Shown: positions 24,156 through 36,508 of the stretch, piece by piece
Numbering within the stretch: the first letter of the stretch is position 1
Layout: each line of letters begins with the position of its first letter
Assembly: GCA_030770545.1 (NCBI GenBank)
Contig: CM061098.1
Location: 3,796,501 to 3,860,500 of the forward strand
From: Macropodus opercularis
Taxonomy: Eukaryota; Chordata; Actinopteri; Anabantiformes; Osphronemidae
Length of the DNA: 64,000 bases
Reading direction: 5' to 3'
The notes under the pieces: generated by a model
Databases searched by the model: none
The model's input: only the letters and a program-made list of their open reading frames with translations
What the model was told of the DNA's origin: nothing
Made by a program: the position numbers and the translations under genes

Positions 24156-26379
24156 CCGCATTTCTGAATGTGGAGTTGTGTTGGATAGGATGATCCAAAC
24201 GACTGGAGTTAAAGTACATTTCACCACTGTCACCAACTCTTTATTTCTTGACTTGAAGTAACCATGGAGGATGTGGATCAGTCTTTCTCTAAACCCACTA
24301 GATGTGGTTCTCAGCCTAGAGCAGCGTTCTGTGATCAGCTTGCCTCATGCAAGCTGACGTCCCCCGACACTCTCTCTACGCACATGCTCACAACCTGCCC
24401 CCTGGAAACGTCCTCTGAGTAATGAGACATATATCTGGGCCTATGCTCAGCGTCCTGTCACTTAATGCGACATGAATCTCCCTTGCTATGTGTGATCGAT
24501 CTATTTATTACCCTGTTTATGTAAAGCCAAGCGATGTCTCCTGACGTTGGCTTTCTTCAGCCTGAAATATCAATGGCCATCACTCACTCTTTATTGCTTT
24601 TTCTTGTCCCTGGTGGTCTTGTGGCATTTGTTGGTGATGTATTGGGGGCAGCAAATAGGACACGGAACATCACCACAGCAAGTCTACAGGTACACGCAGA
24701 TCTGTCAGGGTATTTGCCAAGAGAGGTCTCGCACTGTAATACGGTTAAGCCTTTTCACCCGTTAGTTCACTCGCATGTCTGTAAACATGTAGGCAGGATA
24801 GTTCAACAAATAGTTTTAGTTGTGTAACTGTGTCTGTAACAAGACCAACGATTTTACCTTTTAATAAAGCTAGTACGTCAACATCATCATCATCAGATGC
24901 TTTGGTCCACGCCACTCGCCAGATGCCACGCCTTCCTCAGGGCAATCCCAGGTACAAGCTCTGGTGTTAACCCGCTACGACTCTTATCAGCTGCATGTCA
25001 TGTTCGCATTTTCCCCCTCAGTTCCTCCAACCCCTCGCATGGTCATCTCAACGCTCTCATCAGCTCCACTCTTGAAGGCTGCTTTTATCTGGAGCAATAA
25101 AGTGGCAAACATATCTGTCCAGAGGTTTCCCACAGTCTCTGGAGTTGGAAAGTCAATGAAGCGATAGCAGGGGTTGCAGGAGTTGGCGGCTCCCCTTGAA
25201 AGCCCCAAAAATGTATAGATGTTCCAGACGCCCTGAAGGCATTTAAAAATGACTTGGATGTAGCTTTCTAGATTTATTTTAATTTCTTTATATGAAAAAA
25301 CAACCATCCATCAAAGTAAAAATGCAAAGTAAATGACCTATAGCATCTAAGGAATAAAGCTGATTTGACATTTCACTATCATTTAAAAGTCCACAGATAC
25401 TGGCTTGATAGACATTAGCAAAGTGGGCCTTTGTCGCGTCTTCTCTGCTGACAGCGACGAACCGAAACCCACACCCACCACAGACACCCCAGTGGATCGG
25501 CTCATTACTGGGGACGATTAAAGAGACGGGATGAACTCCTGGGTAAAGTTTTATTGCTTGTCTTGTGTCATGTTCCCTCCCAGGTGCCTGAAACTTTTTG
25601 TTGATAGGGGGAGTTGGCTTAGTTCGCCTCCCTTTCACTTTGACTACTGTGAGGCCTTTTATGTTGTACTTGTGGATTTTGGGTCACTGTCAGACAGACT
25701 GGGAGTGTGTGAGGGAAATGTAAATGCAACTCCCCAAAAGCTGGGCGAGAATATTGAGTAGCTGGTTTTCTTTTGGGAAAATGCTGAATTTGTGCCCTAA
25801 TTCTTGGACTTCAATCCAGCCTTTGATGCTTTATGTGAGTATCGATGTGCATATGCACATTTATTCCATGATTAATGTAAGTCTGTTCTTATTTTAGCTC
25901 CATTTGATTTAAACCCATTTTGTATTGGAGCATTAGACATGTTTTCTGCGGTGCAGTGTTGTGGTGAGTGTGTATGGAAAACTCATCTAGCGTCTCTAAA
26001 TGACCCATCTCTTCCTCGTTTTGGCACTTTTTCTCTTCCCCTGGGGATCAGGAGCTGTCAGTGGGCCCCTCTGCTCCACACACTCACACTCATACCCTGC
26101 ACATACACTGCAGAAGCTGCTCAAATCTCTAGTTCTTAGGGTGCTGTGTATGATAGCGACTGGGTGAGCTTGGGGCTTGATTAGTGCAGTTAGCCCTTCT
26201 AAGGCTCTGGCTGTTTACAGTGGATTACAGGGAGGGAGGCAGGGGTTAAGTCTACCCAGGCACTGTGTCCCACCCCCCCCCCACTCCCTCACCGACCCCC
26301 CCTCCCATCTGCAGCAGGGCTGGCAGCTTGTCTGGGCTCCCCAATGCAAGGCCAGGCTGACAGGTAGCGGGATTTGGCA

Positions 26380-26650
26380 GAGCACTTTGCATGAGAGCCA
26401 ACAAGAAAAACTGAACATGGCGGATTAGCTCGGGATTATGTTGTCAGAGTTAGCCTTGACGGACAAACTGCAGAGGAATAAATTGCAATCTGTTTGAGGA
26501 GCGCGCTGCCACGCAAACAGGAGAGGCATCGGCTTCGCCTCGCAGCCTGTCCAAAATGACAGCGAGAAGAGAAAATCATTAATAATTTATAAACAAAGTC
26601 CACGGCCATTACTGACATCTGCCCGCTCGGGCTGGTCGAGACGTCTGGTC
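26380..26650. promoter_or_regulatory. Candidate enhancer: FOX, MEIS and TAAT motifs
   Basis: Shows TGACAG at 26557-26562, CATTAATAATTTA just downstream at about 26577-26588, a forkhead core TAAACA at 26588-26593 and TGACATC from 26611. The surrounding sequence has the mixed, low-repeat texture typical of deeply conserved vertebrate non-coding elements. Conservation was not testable here, so the regulatory role is a guess from motif content. Confidence 0.25.
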
Positions 26651-27339
26651 GTCTGACCCCTAACATCAGAAGCTGTTTCATGTTAAAACTTAAAACCAAA
26701 AGTGCCAGAGCGCGTCCAGAGATAAGGGAGGTTATACCAGGAAGAGCTCACAAAGTGATAAGGCCATGAGTGAGGGCCAGGCAGAAACGTCCAGATGTGC
26801 AATTTGAGTTGTCGCTGATTGTCGTTAACCTGAAGATGGGACTAATTTTGCCCCCCCTCTTTGGATGAGCCCTTACTAAAGCCATGGAAATCACTTGAGT
26901 AGCTTGGAGCGGAACCAGAGAGACCAGTAAACAAAGCCTAGTCCAACGAGATCCATTCATTGCAAAACACAATATATGGGATTCTGCCGATGGATGTCAG
27001 TATTTTTATTTCATGCTTTTAGAACTTTACCAAAGTGCTTAACGACACATACAAATAATGACGCTTGTATTTCAGGTTCGGCCTCTTTATTACTGATTTT
27101 CTTTTCTTTTCTTTAATTTCAAATAATTTGAAAAACAAACTGGGTAACAGTAAGTAAAACAGAATTAAATAAATACATAATAAAAAAATTTTTGGAAAGT
27201 CCACTGGTTTTTAAAGTCTCAGGAGACAAGTTTTAAAGGATTCAAAATAAAAAGTTCCTCATTGGAAGAATAATCGCTCAACAACTAATTTCTTTCTGGC
27301 TTCGTCTCATATTTATGTCGTTTCTTTCTTTAATTCCAG

Positions 27340-27610
27340 AAGTGAATTAGCCCAATTTGTGGCCGTGCAGCAGCTCTCCTGCGTCGAGGACTGACTGGCA
27401 TGGTAAAATGTATTAATGAGCTTCACTGCATTCTGTCCTCTCCTTCATCATTAGCGATGCATGTCTGTATGTTAAACATATGAATATGCATCGCCATAGA
27501 GCATTTGCTCTCAGAGTTAGCAGCGAGCCAGCGTTGTGCCTTGAATAATAATTTGCCAGAGAAATGAACAGATTTTTCTTTGCCTTCGTCTTGTAATTGA
27601 AAAAGATAAT
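27340..27610. promoter_or_regulatory. Candidate enhancer with ATGCAT inverted repeat
   Basis: Contains a perfect 9-bp inverted repeat GCGATGCAT (27464-27472) / ATGCATCGC (27486-27494) around a 13-nt loop, plus ATTAGC, TTAATGAG, ATGAATATGCAT and TGTAATTG cores. The ATGCAT and AATATGCAT elements resemble POU-factor half-sites. Among the desert patches this one looks most like a conserved element to me, but that is a judgement of composition rather than an alignment. Confidence 0.3.
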
Positions 27611-30000
27611 AACGGTACTTTTTTTTTTTTTAACTCACAAGCAAAACTAATTCTGAATGTTAAACTCAGGTCTGACTGAGGGAAATGTATGCGCAGATGT
27701 TTGCTTATATGGTAAAAAAAGACATTTTATCACTGCATAATATACATATTTTAATCTTCTTACACTTAACCGATGTATGTAAGTGTAATATCTCTACTTG
27801 TGTTGGTATTTTAATAAAAGAAAATTAAATTGGTGAGTAATTATATTTGTCACATTTATTTAATTTATCTACTCTAGTGTTTCCAGCCACACAGTCGGAC
27901 TGAGGGTGACCCACAGGTCAGCAAAGGTCACTGGATAAGGGTTAACAAATTACCACGATGTCTCCCACACACCTGATTGATGTTGAATGGGGGGGGGGCA
28001 TGTGTATAGCTGTTAGGTCAACATGAGGTAGGCTTGATGAAAAAAATGGTTGAGGGCGTAGAAAATGCAACACGTTGAAGGTACTGTAGCCGCCAACAGT
28101 CTCTCGTGTGCAGGACAAACAGGCTTACAAGCGAAAACCGGAGCATTTCTATTATTTTTTTCTCAGGTGGCCTGTTCGGTCGCTGCAAGCTCACACTTCT
28201 TAGAAACAGCTGGATCCCCTCAAGAACAAGGACGCTCTCTGCACCCAGCAGGCAGCGAACCAAGGCTACAGATTCACTGACAGGACAATTAGAAACAGCA
28301 AATCTAAATATTCCAGATAGCAGCAGGGTGACAGAGAAGAGGAGCTGCTCCCCCCAGGGCATCATGGGAGTGTTCATGTTGACGGATTTATCCGTGTAAA
28401 AGTGCACTCTTTATGAACGGAGCAGTAATAAATGTCATTACAGGACGTGACAGGCAGTTAATGGTTTCATTCCAAAGAGATCCATCACGGTTAAAGATAG
28501 AATGGAGGCAAAAGTCTTTGCCCCAAAAAACGGCAGCGACTCGCCCGAGAGAGTAAAATGCAGAAACCAAAATAGTTTCCAGGATCACATAAAGCATTTT
28601 GAAAGCTCAACATTCTCCTCGCTGATCCTCAGAGTCCCCACTGCAAATAAATAAATCAGCCCGGCTCGCACACACAACTTTTGACCCGCCGTGACTTCAC
28701 TCACTGCAAAATTACAGTTTCCATTGTGTCTTTGATTTCCAGACGCTGTTATCTGCTGAACAGTGGCAGAGGAGAGTTGTATGTCTCTTTAAATAAACTC
28801 CATTGTCATATTACGTTTTAATGGGCAAACCTCAATCTCCAGGGCTGTGACCCTCTCGAAAGCGCTTCAGTTCTGAAACCCTGCACAAATATAGGGCTGT
28901 TCACGCGCTGCTCGTCTGCTAAACACGTCCAGCCGCCTGTTTCAGTACTTTACAGAGTCATTTAAGAGATTAACGTGTTTCTGGATCATCGCTGCAAACG
29001 TCCTTAAATGTCAGAAAGCAAATGACAGACGCTCAGCTCAGCCATCAGGCAATAATCAATATGAAGTTAAAATGAATCAGCGAAATGAATGAGGCAGAAA
29101 TGGAGCCTGTGGATCTGCTCCTGGAGCAGCACATCCTCACTGTAAGATAATCGTTGGAGTGTATTTCTGCTGAAAACATTACTGGAAGTGTTGTGAACTG
29201 CAGCTTCAACACCAGGTCAGTTGACTCAGGTACATGTCTGCTTCCTCCCACCTTCTTATTCTCACAGGGGAGGTCCAACAGTGAGAGGACGCCCACAGAT
29301 GACACGAGGGAGGGGAGAGCATACAAAGGCCAAGAAACCTTTGGGGAGAAAGAACAACAGATGTTATCAAAATGGATGAGCGAGCAACACAGTAACTCAG
29401 TTCAATATGTGCATGACTCCCCCGTTTTCCTTTTCTAGCTGAAACTAATGAATTTTTGTGGGGAGAGGAGATGCTTTGGGAATAGGTAGAAATTTCATCA
29501 AACACCGGATGTGTGCGCTTGATTAGTAATTCAGACCAAAGCTAACTTTGGTAAGACAATATTACAAGAGGGCTCAAGGAAATGGCTAATGAGCAGCTAA
29601 GCTAACGTCATCTGATTTTCTAGGTATTGGATCCTAATTGGATTGTGGGGAAGTAAAGAGGACAAAGAACATTTATCTTTTACAATTATCAGGAATTCAT
29701 ATCCTGGGCAAATTTGCCAGCTTGCATTACTATTCGATTGGATCAACTATTGATGAGCAGCAGAAACCAATATCATTTCAATCTTCCAGCCTCTAATAGT
29801 CAATGGATTTTTCTGATTTTGGATGTTGGAGAAAGCTTAAAGAAATTGGATGTAATTTCTGACCATCTTTCAAATCTTCTTAATTCCTTAGTGGGTCTTT
29901 CTATCTCTCAACACCTGTCTTTCATTAGCGTTTGGTTACCGGCAATGCAGCCACGTGCTCCACAAACCTCAAACCTCCTCGCACCGACACGGAGGCTCGG

Positions 30001-33000
30001 GCCTGGTGAAGAGGTAAAGTAATATCCTGGCAGTGCGTGAAGTCGGTCATCTGCCTTTTACAGGCAACGTGGGTTCGAGGGAAGGTCACGAGACAAGGCT
30101 GCGCCTTTTTGTCTAAGGGTTCATCAGTTCAGATGAGGTGATAGGGTGAGATGGCTGCTGTGAAGACAGAACCTGCGCCGTCATTACATAATATCACATG
30201 CATTTACTGACATTTCCAAACACTGACACCTCACAGAAATTCTGTGGTTTTACATTGGTAGTGGACGTTTTTCTCTTTATGGTTTGAAACAAATGTGTAC
30301 AACACAGTGTGAGGGAAAGTTCTCTTTTCCAGCTGTTTCCAGATGTCACACCAATGTTTTGTCTTCCCTCAGAGGAAAAAAAACAGATAAAATGAATATC
30401 GTGCTTGACGTCCGCAGGTTTAGGGGCCGATTAAGGCCAGATGGATGACAATCGCCCACGTGAGAGGTGACGTGAGGAGGCTGTGAGGCGTTAGTCCTAC
30501 CAAGCGAGCTGACGGCGGGGTTTCAGCAGCCAGGGAGGTGAAGTTCGTGAATTGAACTGAACCTCTCCCGTGAGTCAGGCGGCCTACCGTGCGATCGGCA
30601 CACTGCCCTTCTGCTGACTCCCTCATAAGCTCTGTTACAATAACACACTTGCCTTTCATTCTGGTGCAAACCTCAAACCTCCCCGTCCCAAACCCCTCCT
30701 ACCCACCACCAACACCCACACAGGGAAAATGAAGCAGAGGTAAAAGCTGGAGGGTATTTAAACTATTTACTCCTGTTAGTCTGTGATTACTAAGGTAACC
30801 TTTATTGTTATTGTTATTAGTTTTATTATTATTCCGTGCTTTAAATAATTTCGGTGCTCAGAACAATCAACTGTTTCTGCCCCAGTGTGCCTCCCACTGA
30901 GCGCTAGTCAAGGTTAACAGTGCCATCTACAGTGGAGAGAAATACTCCACCATGAGCTTTACTGGTCCGGAGCGAAACGCTGGATGCTCTGAGCCCTGTT
31001 TATTTTTTTATCTGCCGTTTCTTTTCCAGTTTCTGTTTTTCCACTTTAAACACTACAGCATCTCTCTCTGAAGTCTGACTACTTGCTTCAGTGTTTTACT
31101 TCAGTTATAAAAAATATGACATCCTCTGATCTGAAAGTGAAAAATCCATATGCTAACACCTGAGCGTAATAATCGGTCTGAAATCCTCGGCTTGGTGACG
31201 GACTAACATGAAGCCCAAATGTAAGCAAGCCTCACGATGAAGCTCATTTCCAAAAGAGAACGGCATCAAATAATTCACGGCTGATTTTTGAGACTTTGCT
31301 CAGCGGAACTTAAGCGTTTGCCTTTAAGAAAAAACACTGAAAACAGGCCAATAGTGTTTATCCTCAGCCTTATAACTACTGGCAATGGGCTTGTAAATAT
31401 TATCCTATTCTCCTTAATCCACTGCACAACACTATGCTCATCCACTTACCGGAAGCTCCGACATTTACCTCGGGATTTGCCGAGGCTTGGGCTAGAGTGG
31501 CTGCGAGTGAGAAAGCGCTAATCTACAAGGCAGATTCAGGATTAGTCTGGTGAGCCAGGTGACCCGAGGGGCTCCGATCTTATTGGCCAAAGGAGGCGCA
31601 GGCCTGCCGTCCGTGGCAGCGGGTGGCTGAGGAAAGGAAACGAGGAAGGCGAGGAGGGAGGGCGTTTCGCCTCAGCTCTGCTTTCTTCTTGTTGTTCCCA
31701 TTCTCTTATTTTTCTTTTCTCTCGCTCTCTCTCTTTCTCTCAAGGAGCCCTGATGAGAATTCCACTAATCAGCTGAGGATTAACAGGGACTCAGACAACA
31801 CTACATCTAATTCCCCCTTCACTGCCGCTGGGGCAAGAAGAGGCCCCACACAGCACTGCAGCGCTGAACTGCTCACTACACAAGTGTATGCAACTATTTG
31901 CATAAGGCTTGGACATGAAGTAGTTATTCACTGTTTTAGACATAACCCGTCTGTGTCCCTTTAATTCCCACATTGTGCAAACATGTTAACTTTACTGTAC
32001 TAAGGCATTAATAACATTTATTAACATGGATGCTATTATAATTAATAACAGCATCTAAAACCTATAGATCATTGTTCTATTGACGCTAAAACGTAGCCCA
32101 CACATTAAAAGTCAGTTAATATGTGACCGGTTCTGGCTGAACAACCCGTATCTAAGTATAAAGGGTCCAACGCAGCGGAGCTTAGCGTTCTGGCCTCTGT
32201 CGTCGTTTGTTTCTTCCTCCTGTCTGAGACAAGCGTGTCAGCCTACACGGCTGCTCTGAGTGTAATCCTGTATGCCTGGATAAAAGCATGATGGTCAGCC
32301 TGTTTTTCAAAGTGACACCGGCATCAGAAACTCATTCATTTTAATGCCGTGGCTCATTCACTTGCCGGGTCATGCTGGGCCACCCACAAAGCAAAACTAC
32401 TTATAGGAAGAATCAAGAGTGTGTTGTTTCACACCCTGCGAGGCGAGATACACATTTCAGGCAGTAGTTCTGCATCTGGTAAATATTAATGTCTTACACC
32501 ATGGCTCACGCCCCGATGCTCAATTTATGGTAATATATTAGCGTGAGTAGGGTGTGTTTTTAGTCTTTGGCAGCGGTCCCGTGCTATCTCACAGACAGGT
32601 TGGCTTCCCAGCCTCCCACAGTTTTGCAGTAATGAAGGAGCTGTCTTACCCAAACAAACAGGCTCTCTGGAGATGTACCTCGACTACCTCCTTAATCCAG
32701 GAAGTCTCTCTTATCTCCCCACAAATGGCCGCGTAGTGGGGCGCACCACACTACAGTGTCATTCATCAGTTAGACCCCGGAGCGATGGGCAGGTACGATT
32801 CAGAAAAGTAAAAAGTGACGTTTGGAGATTGGTTCTGTGCAGGGATACTGATCTGAAAGACACGTTGTAATATGTTCTTCCCCCATGAATTTACAAATGG
32901 CTCCATCAATCAAGTGGATTCTTTTTATTCGGGATTTTATCCTTTAAATGGTATGAGTACTACTTTAACTCCCCTGTTAGTTATAGTTCTTTATTTCCAG

Positions 33001-35000
33001 ACACGTCCATGAACCGTCCAGTAGTGTGTGGTCACTTGAAGCAGGTAAAACAAAATAAAGAAAAGAAAAGTAATCTGTGGGGGAGTTGTGACACCCGGCG
33101 CCGCTCATTACACAGCTTCACAGAGAGCTGAAAGCTTTGGCTTCTCCACTGAACACACTCCCACACAGAGCTGACTGGATCATGTCAGGCAGAGCGCGGT
33201 TGAATAAAAATCAGGAAAGCAGTGACACAACTTGCTACTATAGATCTGTAAAATCACACTGTACAGAGAATGAAGTCCTTCTACAGTGGCCCCTAATTAC
33301 AGATGAAGGCTTACACTGCAATCGTAAATCAGCTTCAATAAGGTTTAATTTTACTTCAGCTTCATTATGAAGCAATACATGATACTAATTATAATAATAT
33401 TGTGTCTAAATACTATAACATGTCATGTAACCATCCACAATGTGTCATTTATGTCATAATTACAATCATTATAATCAAATACTGTTACCTGTCTGACAGA
33501 TATTATTATTTTTGTTAGAAGTCTATTTATATAAACTGATATTTTCAGTCCATCAGTATATGTCTAAAATATTAATGTAATTCTTGGGTTCAGCAATGAT
33601 ATATTAACTGACAAACAAGTGCCAGCATTTTAATTTTTACAGTCATGAATTTTGACGTTTTTCCTTTTCCATGGTAGGTGCTGTGTTTAGCCGTTTGTGT
33701 CTGTGAAGAAGAAATCTCTGGTCTTCTCTAGTGTTAATGTGTGTGTGTGTGTTAAAGAGTCAAGCAGTTTCCCATTACTATCAGTTACCCCGACACAGGT
33801 TTTGAGCCAGTTGCTAAGAGCTTTCGTCCAGCAGCGTTGATCGTTAATACTGATCGGTACATTTTTCCTAACTAAAGCTCTTATAAAGAGCTAAGACCAT
33901 AAGACTGTGTTTGCGAGTTCAGTGACGACGCCAACAAGGCAACAAGGAGCTGGAGAGAATTGGAAACCGAGCACGCAGCCAGTTCAGAAAGCTGAAGACA
34001 GCTGTGTTTTTACAACCGCTGAAACACAACGCTAGAAAGGATTTTTTTTCAGCGACTACCCATACAGCACCTGCCATTTCCATCACAGCCATGTGGTCAC
34101 AAAGGGAGCAGTAGATCTGTCAACAGGATCAAGTCCTCAATAGACCCCGTGAGCCACTCAATCCGTCAAGACACCCCCTCCATCAGCCTCAACAAAGCCT
34201 CAAAACCCCTCAACCCGGACATCTCGGCCCAATTCATTCAGGATATCCTCCTGTGATCAGCACAGAGGATGCTTCCTTCACCTGTCCAAGCTACCTAGGG
34301 AGGAATTTCAGTAGCTGTGCTCCAAACTCAAACATTTCAAAATAAGACCATGTTCTATGGAACTATTTTGAAAGTTTTGGTGCAAAACAATTTTAGTCAA
34401 GTTCATTTGCAGATTCTGAGTAAAGGTAATGTTGGACTAAACAATACGTACAAGTCATTTTGCGCGTCTGTCGGTATGGGGTATCTGAGGTTAAAAGAAG
34501 GAGGGAAGGAAATGTAGAGACTAGGTCGACTCGCTGGGGATTAAGGAGGGGTCACAGTGGATCAGCTGGGTCTTCATCTCCCACAGAGGAGGCAAAACAA
34601 ATATTAATCACCTCTCGCACTTCACACACAAAGCGTCCCTTGATGCAGGGCAGGAGGGCTGGCACAGAAGAAGACACAGGCCTCAGCAACTAATGAAAAG
34701 CCCCCACAGAGGCCATTTAGTGGTGGGGCTGACTCTCAGGCGGCGGATGGAGGGACGTTCGGTTGCATGATATTCAGTGCACTAAGGGGTTGTGACCCAA
34801 ACGAGGGAGAAAATGGGCGTATGTGCAGCAGTGAAGGGAAGTGAAATGCGCCTTTATTCACTCTCCTCCTAGCTGGCAACGCGCTCCGGCCACACTCCTT
34901 TCCCTCCCCCACCACCCGCGCGTCGCCTCATCCTCCGTCCACGAGGCATCTCATGAGTGGCAACGACGAACCCCACCTGGCACACTGGCGACGGCGCCAT
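30001..35000. other. Gene desert segment 7, no gene seen
   Basis: No coding exon recognised. Contents include a pyrimidine-rich tract at about 31679-31742, an exact octamer ATTTGCAT at 31896-31903, a TG repeat at 33738-33752 and an AT-rich stretch at 33365-33660. A HD-core-rich piece lies near 31310-31430. A stretch at about 34120-34260 vaguely resembles an eroded LINE fragment but could not be confirmed. Confidence 0.55.
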
Positions 35001-35330
35001 CTGGTTGCGGCAAAGGCTCGCCATCGGGCCTAGAGTCAGTACCCACAGTGCCAGAGTGGTGTTGTTTAATGAGCGCATATGAGCAAACATTTGACTGCCA
35101 GGTGGCGTTGCCGCCACGCCATGCCGACCAGGCGGGGTTCTGCCATTGCCGTTCAAACCCGGGGGCATCAAAGGGGGGCCTTGGATTTCCAAAGTAACTA
35201 AGCCATAATCCACCCCTTATTGGTCCCATTCATATTGAAATACATGATCAGAGGAGCTGCAGAGGCCCTAATCTTGCCAATGAGCGGTCCAGCACAGCTG
35301 CAGGGATAAAGTCAGTGTATGAGACCACCA
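34990..35330. promoter_or_regulatory. Candidate GC-rich regulatory element
   Basis: A GC- and CpG-rich island within AT-leaning desert. It has a near-CTCF match GCCATCTGGTTG at 34996-35007 (11 of 12), a 6-bp inverted repeat GTGGCG/CGCCAC at 35102-35107 and 35112-35117, and TTTAATGAGCGCATATG upstream of it. Open frames of 92-118 codons exist on both strands because GC-rich DNA has few stops; none resembles a protein family. It could be a CNE or an orphan CpG island. Confidence 0.25.
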
Positions 35331-36004
35331 GTATATTAGAAAAACTCAGGCCTTGCTGATTGGATTAGTGGAGGTGAGGGGAGGGGGGTCACAGGGTGAG
35401 GAAATGTCATCTTCCAGAGTTGCGTGAGGTGTGGTGGTCTCGGTGTTGGTGACCGCGGATCAGGAGGTGGAGCAAACACACTTTGTCCCAGGGTTTGGTG
35501 ACCCGCAAAATAGAAATTGGAGGGGGTGAGACAAAGGAGAGCGGCGAGAACATGGAGAGCAACGGCAAAGGCTGAATGTGTGGAGTCGGGCCTTGATGGC
35601 GTCTCCCAGCCTCCCAGCGTGAGCTCGTCTGGTATTAAGTTGTAGTATGTATGGCAGTTTTGAGGAGAGAAAGAGAGACAGAGAGGACTAAACCGGGCAT
35701 TAGCTGTCGACTTAAAGGTTTGTGCTGGTTCCTCTGGTAGGAAGAGCCGCCCCGTTTAAGTGTGATTGAGCGTGGCTTAGATGGGGATCAATGGTTATCC
35801 TCTCGACTGTTTTGTTTTGAGGTTTCTTTTTTGTATTTACTGTGAGGAAAAGGAGAAGCCATTTTGTTTCGCAAAGCAGGAGCCAAACATTTTCATAGTT
35901 GTGTGTTTGGCACTGGCAAATGTGATTGATTCATTTAAACTGACAAATACGTCTGAAATGCTTCAGCACTTATGACTGGCCTCAATCTTTATATATAGAC
36001 AATG

Positions 36005-36069
36005 ACAATAATAATAATAATTATTATTATTATTGTTCTTGTTATCATTATTATTATTATTATTATTAT
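36005..36069. repeat. AAT/ATT repeat with 32-bp perfect palindrome
   Basis: An (AAT)n run switches at its centre to (ATT)n, so 36005-36020 is the exact reverse complement of 36021-36036 with no spacer. A second ATT run follows at 36047-36069 after a short TTCTTGTTATC interruption. Such AT palindromes can extrude cruciforms and are prone to length change. Confidence 0.9.
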
Positions 36070-36473
36070 GTGGCATGATATAATTATTGAGATGTTTCAG
36101 GGATACTTTCAGAATAAATTAAATAAATGAATACATTTCTACGTGCTGCGTTTTATTGTGGTTTTATTTATTGTGGTTGGTGGTTTCAGCAGCAGCAGAG
36201 TCACAGCCTATATGACAAAGGATCTTTGGCTCTCGGTACACCTGCCCACCGTGTTTACACGGGATTGACACTTCGCCTCCTATGACTGTTATAAAGTGCC
36301 ATGAGGAGATTTAACATCTCTTTATCTCACCAACCGCTTCGGTTCTGGCTGAAGATACGAAATGAGGGCATAGAAAACAAGTTGCATGAATCGGTTGTCA
36401 TGTTTACAATGCACCTGTGTGGGCGCTGATGAATGCACAGGATGCCATCTATTACAAGTCCATGTGCATATGT

Positions 36474-36475
<2 letters not shown>

Positions 36476-36506
<31 letters not shown>
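36476..36506. repeat. (AC)15 microsatellite
   Basis: Thirty-one bases of uninterrupted alternating AC. Simple repeat; likely polymorphic. Confidence 0.95.

Positions 36507-36508
<2 letters not shown>

Larger units (their letters stand above)
20001..25000. other. Gene desert segment 5, no gene seen
   Basis: No coding exon recognised. Contents: an 18-bp perfect palindrome at 20480-20497, a TG repeat at 20827-20842, a degenerate retrotransposon tail at 24051-24155 and a short CAT run near 24886. Several short open frames around 20849-21280 and 21728-22208 overlap on both strands and show no protein family signature. Confidence 0.6.
25001..30000. other. Gene desert segment 6, no gene seen
   Basis: No coding exon recognised. 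There is a C-rich block at about 26271-26312, a TAAT/FOX/MEIS-motif patch at 26380-26650 and a motif-rich patch with an inverted repeat at 27340-27610 (both listed separately). Simple runs occur as T at about 27618-27631 and as nine Gs near 27989-27997. A conserved-looking, HD-core-rich stretch lies around 29530-29900. Confidence 0.6.

Noticed and set aside
30060..30100. tRNA-like B box (GGTTCGAGGGA), possible SINE head
   Set aside because: No matching A box or stem structure nearby and no SINE tail.
34120..34260. Possible eroded LINE reverse-transcriptase fragment
   Set aside because: A short frame here faintly recalls LINE coding sequence, but no diagnostic motif survives, so it cannot be supported.
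34841..35229. Overlapping 92-118-codon frames on both strands
   Set aside because: Explained by a GC-rich, stop-poor block; no protein family match. Kept only as a possible regulatory island.
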